A model generated the notes under the pieces. The model saw only the letters and a program-made list of their open reading frames with translations. It ran no database searches and was not told the DNA's origin. A program made the position numbers and the translations under genes. This document shows positions 15,853 through 23,244 of a DNA stretch of 36,674 bases, piece after piece. Position 1 is the stretch's first letter. Each line of letters opens with the position of its first letter. Source of the stretch: Bacteroidales bacterium (GTDB lineage: Bacteria; Bacteroidota; Bacteroidia; Bacteroidales; Bacteroidaceae); contig SFFY01000020.1 in NCBI GenBank assembly GCA_004556745.1, positions 1-36,674 of the forward strand, given 5' to 3'.

Positions 15853-18732
15853 TTATTTTTCCCTATTCTTATATTGCAGCGGCGTCATGCCCGTGCACTT
15901 TTTGAAGAGGGTGCAGAAATAACTGTCGCTGTCCATGCCGCAGCGCAGGGCGATTTCCCAAATGGTGAGATTGGAGCGGTCGAGGTATTGCTTGGCCATG
16001 GAGATGCGGATTTGGAGGATAAAGTCGGTAGTGGTGTAGCCCGTGACGGCCTTGACCTTGCGGTTGAGTTGGGCGCGGGAGAGGCAGAGGGTGTAGGCGA
16101 GGGCATCGTAATCAATCTTGCCCTTGCCGTTGCTTATGGCGGCGTGGACGGCATCGGTCACCTTCTCCACAAAGGCTTTGTCGCCTTCACGCAGCACCGC
16201 GCTCTGCGGGTCGCCGCCGCCCGCCACGGCCTCGGAATACTTGCGCCGCAAGAGTTCGCGCTGCTCAAGGAGCTTGGCGGCGCGCAAGGTGAGTTCGTCG
16301 GAATGGAAGGGCTTTTCGAGATAGGCATCCGCACCTGCCTGCAAACCCTGCAAGCGGTCTTCGTGCGTGGCGCGGGCAGTGACCATAATGACGGGGACAT
16401 GGCAAACCAATTCGTCAGCACGCACGCGGCGGCACAGTTCGAAGCCGTCCATGCGGGGCATCATCACGTCGGTGATAATGAGGTCGGGCACCAACTGCCG
16501 CGCCTTGGCAAGGGCTTCTTCGCCGTCGGCGGCGAAGTGGAAGCGATAACCGGCAGCGGCGGGGAACTGGCGCTTTATGTAGTGCGCCACCTCGGGCGTG
16601 TCTTCCACAATGAGAACGTGCGTGCCGTCGGTTTCGGCATCGCCATCGTCGGCGGGCGGTTCTGCCATCGCCGCGTCCGCCTCCGGCAGGGGCAGAGCGT
16701 CGGGCAGGGGGTCGGGTTCGTACTCTGCAATAACCTCTCCCTTGGCAGCCAGGGGCAGGGTAACGGTGAACACGCTGCCTTCGCCGGGCGCGGAGTGCAC
16801 CTCAATCGTGCCTTTCATCTTCTCTACCGTAAGGCTCACGATGGAGAGGCCGATGCCCGTGCCGATGTTGCGCGTATCGTTGGAGGCCTGATAGAAGGGT
16901 TTGAAGATATGCTCCTTCTGCTCGGGAGTGAAGCCGATGCCCGTGTCGCTCACGTGGAGCACGAAGTTGCGCCTGTCGATGCGGGTGGAGAGGTATATCT
17001 CGCCGCCGGGGGCGGTAAACTTGATGGCGTTGGAGAGGAGGTTCTGTACGATTTTCAGCACGTAGTCGCCCACATAGTCCATCATCACCTGCGCTTCCTG
17101 CGGCGCAAAGGTGAGTTTGATGCCAGCAGCGGCGGCATAGACGACGTGGGTTTCTGCAATGCTCCTAATCAGCGGCACGATGTCGCCATGTTTCCACACC
17201 ACTTTCTGCATCGGCGCGCCGGCAGTCATCTTGGCAATGTCGAGGATTTGGTTGATGAGGCGCAGCAGCCCCTGCTCGCTGCGCACGATGGCGGCGGCAT
17301 CGCTGTGGATTTCGCTATCGGGCGGGGCGAGGCGCATCACCTCGCCGGCGGCGGAGTGGATAATGGTGAGGGGCGTGCGAAACTCGTGGGTGATGTTGGT
17401 GAAGAAATTGGTGCGCATCTGCTCCGTCTCTTTCATAATCTTCTGCCGGCGGGCACGCATTCTGCCGGCATAGAGCAGGAAGCCGATGGCGGTGCAGGCG
17501 AGGAGGAAACCGATGATGAAGCAGATGAGCGTGACGGTGCGGATGGTTTCCTCTTTCTCGTAGTTGAGCCGCATGAGCTCCATCTCGCTTTGTTTGCGAC
17601 TGCGTTCGTAGCTGATACGCACGTTCTGCATGTGGTTCACGTTTTTCTCGCTCTGCACGCTGTCGGCATATTGCCGGCTCTTTACGAAACAGGCGAGGGC
17701 GGCGCGGCAGTTGCCCCGACGGTCGTGGAGGAGATATTCGAGGCGATAGGCCTCAGCGAGATGCTCGAGCGACGGCATGGCTTCGGCGGTGTGCCTGGCG
17801 CTGTCGAGGTAGACGGCGGCGCGGGTCAAATCTCCTTTCTCCACATTCACGCGTGCCAAGGCGAGACAGGCTTCGAGCCAGTGCCAGGCGTCGCCCTTCT
17901 GCGTCATGAGGTCGTAGGCGCGGCGATACGATGCGGCGGCACTGTCGAGGCGGTGCTCTTTTTCGTAGAGCCGCCCGAAGTGGGTGTGGCAGAGGGAGAT
18001 GCCGAGCGGGGAGTTCGCCTCGCGGTTGAACTGCATGGAGCGGGCGTAATAATATTTTGCGGAGTCGAGCCTGCCGTCTGCCTCGAAGAGTGCGCCGATA
18101 TTGGCGCAGTTGATGGCCTGTCCGAGTGCGCTGCCCAGGGCGTGCTCGCCGGCGAGAGCGAGGCGGAACACGGAGTCGGCGGCCTCGCGGTTATCGAGCG
18201 TGAGGTGTACGTTGCCGATGCCGTTGAGCGATACGACCCTGTTCTTGCGGGCGGCAAAGCTCTCCTTGTCGCTATAAGCATCGCTGTAAGCCAGTGCCTG
18301 ATAGTGGTAGGAAGAGGCCTCGTCGAGGATACCCATGCGGCGGAAGTTGGTGCCGATATTGTTGAGTGCCTGAATGATTTGAATGGTATCGCACTGCTCC
18401 ACGGCGCGTTGCAGTCCCTGCTTGTGCGCCTCGATGGCTTCGGCGAAACGGCTCTCTTCGCGGTAACGCTTGCCCAGTTCGCGATAGGCCGCCATTTCGC
18501 CATAGGCATTGCGCTCGACGGCATACCGCCGCGCCGCAGCCACGAGCGTGTCGCAGTCGCGGTTGGAGAGCAGCACGCTGTCGATGGCTTTGCGCTCGGC
18601 TTCTGAATAAGGGTGTTCGGACGCGCCGCCTCCGCAAGCGGCAAGGATAAAGAGCGGAATGACGAATGATGCAAGTTTTGCTATCTTATTAAAAGGATGG
18701 GCAAAGGCAGGGCATACAGCAGGGATATACAT
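15853..18732 (-). CDS. Hybrid two-component regulator: TPR sensor, kinase, receiver, AraC HTH
   Basis: 959 residues from ATG 18732; a TTG at 18747 overlapping the recQ stop is less likely. The N-terminus is a signal or lipoprotein-type sequence ending FILAACGGG. Residues about 50-390 are TPR-like repeats, probably periplasmic. A membrane helix lies at about 405-425 (LICFIIGFLLACTAIGFLL). A HisKA domain with H-box NITHEFRTPLT (H449), an HATPase domain (NLLSNAIKF, DTGIGF, GTGIGLS), a receiver with phospho-acceptor D755 (LIITDVMMPRMDG), and a C-terminal AraC-type HTH (DYDALAYTLCLSRAQLNRK ... IALRCGMDSDSYFCTLFKK) follow. It should sense an external signal and bind DNA directly. Unlike many regulators of this type there is no SusC/SusD pair next to it, so the target is unknown. 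It lies 11 bp after recQ. Confidence 0.92.
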   Translation of the reverse strand: MYIPAVCPAFAHPFNKIAKLASFVIPLFILAACGGGASEHPYSEAERKAIDSVLLSNRDCDTLVAAARRYAVERNAYGEMAAYRELGKRYREESRFAEAIEAHKQGLQRAVEQCDTIQIIQALNNIGTNFRRMGILDEASSYHYQALAYSDAYSDKESFAARKNRVVSLNGIGNVHLTLDNREAADSVFRLALAGEHALGSALGQAINCANIGALFEADGRLDSAKYYYARSMQFNREANSPLGISLCHTHFGRLYEKEHRLDSAAASYRRAYDLMTQKGDAWHWLEACLALARVNVEKGDLTRAAVYLDSARHTAEAMPSLEHLAEAYRLEYLLHDRRGNCRAALACFVKSRQYADSVQSEKNVNHMQNVRISYERSRKQSEMELMRLNYEKEETIRTVTLICFIIGFLLACTAIGFLLYAGRMRARRQKIMKETEQMRTNFFTNITHEFRTPLTIIHSAAGEVMRLAPPDSEIHSDAAAIVRSEQGLLRLINQILDIAKMTAGAPMQKVVWKHGDIVPLIRSIAETHVVYAAAAGIKLTFAPQEAQVMMDYVGDYVLKIVQNLLSNAIKFTAPGGEIYLSTRIDRRNFVLHVSDTGIGFTPEQKEHIFKPFYQASNDTRNIGTGIGLSIVSLTVEKMKGTIEVHSAPGEGSVFTVTLPLAAKGEVIAEYEPDPLPDALPLPEADAAMAEPPADDGDAETDGTHVLIVEDTPEVAHYIKRQFPAAAGYRFHFAADGEEALAKARQLVPDLIITDVMMPRMDGFELCRRVRADELVCHVPVIMVTARATHEDRLQGLQAGADAYLEKPFHSDELTLRAAKLLEQRELLRRKYSEAVAGGGDPQSAVLREGDKAFVEKVTDAVHAAISNGKGKIDYDALAYTLCLSRAQLNRKVKAVTGYTTTDFILQIRISMAKQYLDRSNLTIWEIALRCGMDSDSYFCTLFKKCTGMTPLQYKNREK

Positions 18733-18743
18733 ATATAATATAA

Positions 18744-20939
18744 TCAAGGTGTCACAAGCAAGGTCATCGTCGCGGGGTCGAGCGTGGCGCGGCCGTCGGC
18801 AACGAGCAGGCGCACGGCGGCGCGGTGCACGGCGGAGGGAATGCCATCGTGGGGCAAGGCATCGGCGGCGCGGGGCACGCCGTCGGCCAACAGGGCAGCG
18901 TAGGTTTCTGCCAACGCCTCGGGCGAGCAGTCGGGCTCTATCGCCGAGGCGGTTTCATCGAGGGCGCGGCGCGCCACGCATACATCACAGTGCCCGCAGT
19001 CGGTGGCAGAGGGGTCGGAGAAATAATCCAAGAGCAGGCGGCTGCGGCACACGCCCTCCGTTTCGGCGTAGCCGAGGATACTCTCCACGCGGCGCACGTA
19101 TTGCTCGCGGCGCGTGTCGTAGACGTCGGGCATCAGACTGATTTCTTCGCACTCAAGGCGGCGCATCGTGAAGGTGACGCGCGAGATGCGTTTGCGCGGC
19201 ACATAGTGGAGCACGCGGCGGCGCGTCAGGGCTTTGAGGGCTTCGTATACCTCGTCGCTTGTCAGGCCCGAAACCATGGCGAGCCGCTTTTCCTCAATCT
19301 GCACATATTCGGCAAACACGCCGCCGTAGAGGCGCAGCACGGCACGCAGGGCGCGGTCTTCCTCGCGCGGCAGGAAGTGGAGGTCGTAGAGGGCATCGCG
19401 CGTGACGAGGAACATAAGGCGCGACACGGTTTCATCGTTCTCGTCGCGGTAGTTGATATAGCCCGCCCGCGTGAGTAGATGCAACGCACTCTCCACAGGC
19501 ACGGGAAAGAGGCGGAAGCGGCGGCAAAACTCCGAAAGACTGAACTCGTAGGTCACGCCGCGCCCATCGCCGAGGGCCACTTGCAGAAAGCAGCATAGAT
19601 TCTCATAAACGCCGCGCACGTAGTTTTTCTCGGGGAAGGTGTCGGGTATGCGTCGGCGCATCTTCGTGCGGTCGCCGTTGTTGTAGAGCAGCACGGCATA
19701 CGCCGTCGCGCCGTCGCGCCCGGCACGCCCCGCCTCCTGGAAGTATGCCTCGACAGAGTCGGGCAGGTCCATGTGCGCCACGAGCCGAACATCTGGCTTG
19801 TCGATGCCCATGCCGAAAGCGTTGGTTGCCACCATGACGCGCACGCGCCCCGCCATCCAGTCTTTCTGCCGCAGTTCCTTGTCGAGGGGCGAGAGGCCGG
19901 CGTGGTAGAAATGCGCGTCAATTCCTTCCTGGTTGAGCACGGCCGCCAACTCGCGCGTACCTTTGCGGCTGCGGGTGTACACCACCGCACTGCCGGGCAC
20001 GCTGCGCAAGATGTGCAGCAACTCTTTTGTCTTGTCGTCAGCGCGGCGCACCACGTAGCGCAGGTTTTTCCGTGCGAAACTCATGCGGCAGACGCACTTG
20101 CTGCGAAAGGCGAGGCGCTCCATCACGTCGTCCACCACCTCGGTGGTCGCCGTGGCGGTGAGGGCAAGCACTGGACAAGGCAGCAATTTGCGCAATTCGG
20201 CAATGCGCAGGTAGTGGGGACGGAAATCGTAGCCCCACTGCGAGATGCAGTGCGCCTCGTCCACAGCAATGAAAGAAACGGGAATACGCGATGCTTTCTT
20301 CAAAAAGAGTTCGGAGGCCAGCCGCTCGGGCGATACGTATAAGAATTTATAAGCCCCGAAGATGGCATTTTCGAGGATAGTGACAATGTCCTCGCGGCTC
20401 AGCCCCGAGTGAATGGCGGCGGCGCGGATGCCCCGGCGAAGCAGATGCTCCACTTGGTCGACCATCAGGGAGATGAGCGGCGTGACGACAAGGCACACGC
20501 CGGGCATCATCATGGCAGGCAACTGAAATGTGATGCTCTTGCCGCCGCCCGTGGGCATGAGGCCGAGCGTGTCGTTGCCGCGCAGAATGCTGCGAATGAT
20601 GTCGAGCTGAATGCCGCGAAAATCGTCGTAGCCCCAAATTTCTTTGAGGCGGCGGCGGCAATCGTCGTCGGAGGGCGGCTCGGCGGGGTTGTAGTTTTCG
20701 GCTGCATCGCCCTGCTCCCCATTTATCACGGGGTAATAGTTGTTGAGATAAAATTCGGAAGCGTGGCCGTAAAGCACGCCGCTGCGCACTTCGTCCTTTC
20801 TGCCCTCAAAAAACGGCACGCAATAAGGCGGCGCGGGGCGGTCTTCCGGCGCGAAAGGTATATCGGCAAAGACGCGCCCGATACATTCGGGCAGTTCCTT
20901 GCTGTCGGGGAAAGGTATGTTATCACATGGGGGAAGCAT
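18744..20939 (-). CDS. recQ: RecQ-family ATP-dependent DNA helicase
   Basis: 731 residues from ATG 20939; a GTG 48 bp upstream is possible. A 3'-5' helicase of recombination and fork repair. Walker A is MPTGGGKS (K134), motif II is DEAHCISQWGYDFRPHY, and the conserved RecQ motifs TATAT, VYTRSRKGT, ATNAFGMGIDKPDVR and QEAGRAGRDG are in order. A zinc site with four cysteines follows (CRSRLLLDYF ... CGHCDVC). The first ~95 residues are an extension not seen in E. coli RecQ, and the last ~75 residues do not look like an HRDC domain. It is transcribed with recJ (122 bp upstream) and the hybrid kinase (11 bp downstream). Confidence 0.93.
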   Translation of the reverse strand: MLPPCDNIPFPDSKELPECIGRVFADIPFAPEDRPAPPYCVPFFEGRKDEVRSGVLYGHASEFYLNNYYPVINGEQGDAAENYNPAEPPSDDDCRRRLKEIWGYDDFRGIQLDIIRSILRGNDTLGLMPTGGGKSITFQLPAMMMPGVCLVVTPLISLMVDQVEHLLRRGIRAAAIHSGLSREDIVTILENAIFGAYKFLYVSPERLASELFLKKASRIPVSFIAVDEAHCISQWGYDFRPHYLRIAELRKLLPCPVLALTATATTEVVDDVMERLAFRSKCVCRMSFARKNLRYVVRRADDKTKELLHILRSVPGSAVVYTRSRKGTRELAAVLNQEGIDAHFYHAGLSPLDKELRQKDWMAGRVRVMVATNAFGMGIDKPDVRLVAHMDLPDSVEAYFQEAGRAGRDGATAYAVLLYNNGDRTKMRRRIPDTFPEKNYVRGVYENLCCFLQVALGDGRGVTYEFSLSEFCRRFRLFPVPVESALHLLTRAGYINYRDENDETVSRLMFLVTRDALYDLHFLPREEDRALRAVLRLYGGVFAEYVQIEEKRLAMVSGLTSDEVYEALKALTRRRVLHYVPRKRISRVTFTMRRLECEEISLMPDVYDTRREQYVRRVESILGYAETEGVCRSRLLLDYFSDPSATDCGHCDVCVARRALDETASAIEPDCSPEALAETYAALLADGVPRAADALPHDGIPSAVHRAAVRLLVADGRATLDPATMTLLVTP

Positions 20940-20992
20940 TAGGCATACAAGCGCATGTTTGTGCTTATTTTCACCAAGTCGCCGCACGCGGC

Positions 20993-21012
20993 GGGCGTTC
21001 TGCAGAACGCCC
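20993..21012. repeat. 20-bp perfect palindrome, copy 2
   Basis: Identical to 899-918. It lies in the recJ-recQ gap (20940-21061). On the minus strand, the neighbouring AGTAGG and GGCCTC bases are also shared with copy 1. Confidence 0.75.
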
Positions 21013-21061
21013 CTACTTTCGTGAGGCCTTCATTTTCAAATCGCAAACGTCGTTGTATATC

Positions 21062-22780
21062 TCAGGAACTTGGGCGGATGTCCTCGATTTGCAACTGCAC
21101 GTCGCCGCGCTTGTGGGTGTTTTCCTCTATCGAATAAACGATGTCGAAGGCCTGCTTCGTCTTGATGAGCCTTGCCTGCGAACTTTGGCCGAAGGCGATG
21201 CCGTTCATCACGGTGTTGCTCTTGTTGTCCACGAGTTCGAGTTTGATGTGCTCCTGCCCGCGCCCCACCACCTTGCTCGTGCCGTAGTCGTAGACGCGGA
21301 AGGTGCAGAACACGGGGCGCGCATTGCCGGGACCGAACGGCGCGAAGCGCTTGAGTTGGCGGTAGAAGTCGAAATTCACGTCCTTGAAGTCGAGCACGGC
21401 GTCAACGTCAAGCGTAGCCTGCGTCTGCTCGTCCTTGATATGCTCCGCCACGTAGGCTTCGAAGCGGCGGGAGAACTCGGGCACGTTTTCCACCTTCATC
21501 GACAGGCCGGCGGCATACGTGTGCCCGCCGAAGTTTTCCAGCAAATCCTCGCAGCTCTGCACGGCCTTGTACACGTCGAAGCCCGACACGCTGCGCGCCG
21601 AACCCGTGGCCAGATCCTCGCTGCGCGTGAGCACCACGGCGGGGCGGTAGTACTGCTCGGTGAGGCGCGATGCCACGATGCCGATAATGCCCTTGTGCCA
21701 CTCTTCGTTGTAGATCACCACGGCGCGGCGGTCGTCCAGCCCCGGAAGGTCGCGCACGAGTTCCACTGCCTCCTCCGTCATCTGCCGGTCGAGGTCCTTG
21801 CGCGCCTCGTTGTAGAGGTTAATGCGCTCTGCCTGCTCCATGGCCTCGGTGAAGTCGTTTTCCACCAGCAACGCCACGGCCTCGCCGCCGCTCTGCATAC
21901 GCCCCGAGGCGTTGATGCGCGGACCGATTTTGAAGATGATGTCGTTCATCGTCAGCTCGCGGTCGCCCAGCCCGCACACCTCTATAATGGCGCGAAGCCC
22001 CGTGCCGGGGTTGGTGTTCAGGCTGCGCAGGCCGTGATAGGCGAGTATGCGGTTTTCGCCCGTGATGGGCACGATGTCGGAGGCGATGCTTACCACGCAG
22101 AGGTCGAGCAGGGGCACGAGCCGTCCCTGCGCTATGCCGTTGCTCTGGGCGAAGGCCTGCATCAGCTTGAAGCCCACGCCGCAGCCCGAGAGGTTGGTGT
22201 CGGGATAGCGGTTGTCGGTGCGCTTGGGGTTGAGTATGGCCACGGCGTCGGGCAACTCGCTGTCGGGCACGTGGTGGTCGCAGATGATGAAGTCCACGCC
22301 GAGGCTTTTGGCGTAGGCAATCTCTTCCACCGCCTTGATGCCGCAGTCGAGCACGATGATGAGGCGCACACCCGTGGCTGCCGCGAAGTCGATGCCTTTT
22401 TTGGAGATGCCGTAGCCTTCCTCGTATCGGTCGGGGATATAATAGTCGATGTTGGAGCAGAATTGGCGCAGGAACTTATACACGAGTGCCACGGCGGTGC
22501 AGCCGTCCACGTCGTAGTCGCCATAGACGAGTATGCGCTCCTTGCCCGCCAGCGCCTTGTTGATGCGCTCCACGGCCGTCTGCATGTCGTTCATGAGAAA
22601 CGGGTCGTGGAGTTCGGAGAGCTGTGGGTGGAAGAAGCGGCGCGCCGCCGCCGCGTCGCGAATGCCTCGTTCCAAGAGCAGGCTGCCGAGTGCGGGGTGT
22701 ATGCCGATGTCGGCAGCCAGCTGCGCCGCCGCTGCGGCGTCCTGCACCGAAGCCGTCTTGAAATTCCATTGATAATTCAT
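21062..22780 (-). CDS. recJ: Single-stranded-DNA exonuclease RecJ
   Basis: 572 residues from ATG 22780 (MNYQWNFKTASV). A longer frame would translate the structured element upstream and is rejected. RecJ is a 5'-3' exonuclease of the DHH superfamily used in RecF-pathway and mismatch repair. Motif I VYGDYDVDGCTA (D88, D90, D92), motif II LDCG (D145), motif III CDHH (residues 167-170) and the GPRINASGRM motif are all present. The C-terminal OB-like region (VFCTFRVYDYGTSKVVG) follows. It is adjacent to recQ, which fits a shared repair function. Confidence 0.95.
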   Translation of the reverse strand: MNYQWNFKTASVQDAAAAAQLAADIGIHPALGSLLLERGIRDAAAARRFFHPQLSELHDPFLMNDMQTAVERINKALAGKERILVYGDYDVDGCTAVALVYKFLRQFCSNIDYYIPDRYEEGYGISKKGIDFAAATGVRLIIVLDCGIKAVEEIAYAKSLGVDFIICDHHVPDSELPDAVAILNPKRTDNRYPDTNLSGCGVGFKLMQAFAQSNGIAQGRLVPLLDLCVVSIASDIVPITGENRILAYHGLRSLNTNPGTGLRAIIEVCGLGDRELTMNDIIFKIGPRINASGRMQSGGEAVALLVENDFTEAMEQAERINLYNEARKDLDRQMTEEAVELVRDLPGLDDRRAVVIYNEEWHKGIIGIVASRLTEQYYRPAVVLTRSEDLATGSARSVSGFDVYKAVQSCEDLLENFGGHTYAAGLSMKVENVPEFSRRFEAYVAEHIKDEQTQATLDVDAVLDFKDVNFDFYRQLKRFAPFGPGNARPVFCTFRVYDYGTSKVVGRGQEHIKLELVDNKSNTVMNGIAFGQSSQARLIKTKQAFDIVYSIEENTHKRGDVQLQIEDIRPSS

Positions 22781-22815
22781 ATATCGTGTGTTCTTATTTA
22801 TCTGGTAGTTGCTTT

Positions 22816-22986
22816 GGATAAAAACCATTAAAAACAGCTTGTCCTGTGTGGGCCTACCGGCTTGCCTTAACGGATAGCCTACGAGCCTGTGAGCCTGTCG
22901 GCTCCCGTCTCGCGTCCTATCCGTTAAGGCGGCGGTCTGTGCCCGCCCGCCCCACACAGAACAAGGGAAAAACCAGGAAAAACCCG
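22816..22986 (-). repeat. Structured element E1 (171 nt)
   Basis: On the minus strand it begins CGGGTTTTT, has a second GGTTTTT box, then a 16-bp stem (22838-22853 with 22949-22965, one bulge), a GC-rich motif GCGGGCGGGCAC, an inner perfect 14-bp stem (22864-22877 with 22917-22930) and ends GGTTTTTATCC. The same layout is found in E2 at 23037-23206. It ends 35 bp before the recJ ATG, on the recJ strand. Confidence 0.75.
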
Positions 22987-23055
22987 TTTACAATGAAGTA
23001 CCCAGTCATGTCTATATCCACGGCATCAAGGTCTCACGGGTTTTTAATGGTTTTT
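22820..23055. repeat. 16-bp terminal inverted repeats around E1 and the start of E2
   Basis: AAAAACCATTAAAAAC at 22820-22835 and its exact complement at 23040-23055. These are parts of the shared T-rich flanks of E1 (3' end) and E2 (5' end). Confidence 0.7.
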
Positions 23056-23206
23056 TCCTTGCGGCGTTTGAAGCGGGCGGGCACCGACCGCAGCCGCAGG
23101 GATTAAGGACGAGCGCGTGCCGATGAGGCACGCAGGCTCGGCGTTAAGACTGGCGGCGTGCCCTTGGGCTTCAAACGAAGCAAGCGGTTTTTACAGGTTT
23201 TTATCC
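23037..23206 (+). repeat. Structured element E2 (170 nt)
   Basis: Plus-strand counterpart of E1, with 5' ends facing each other and a 50-bp linker between. It shares CGGGTTTTT, GGTTTTT, CCTTG, GCGGGCGGGCAC (23073-23084), AGGCTCG and GGTTTTTATCC with E1. The outer stem (23058-23074 with 23168-23184) has a different sequence from E1 but is fully complementary apart from a 2-nt internal loop. The apical hairpin is GCGTGCC-GATGA-GGCACGC (23115-23133). Confidence 0.75.
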
Positions 23207-23244
23207 CCCCCAAAATAGGTTTTAATTGTTTTGTCCTAAAATAA

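Noticed and set aside
15874..18606. Long antisense frame over the hybrid kinase gene
   Set aside because: A shadow of GC-rich codon use; no start signals, and the kinase frame has clear domain motifs.
22864..22930. Integron attC site
   Set aside because: The GCCTTAAC and GTTAAGGC ends recall attC cores, but they do not fit RYYYAAC/GTTRRRY exactly, the stem is perfect without the usual extrahelical bases, and no integrase or cassette is near.
23027..23042. 16-bp match between the E1/E2 linker and the terminator at 35218-35233
   Set aside because: A match of this length can occur by chance between two strands of 36 kb, and there is no matching second arm at 23027.
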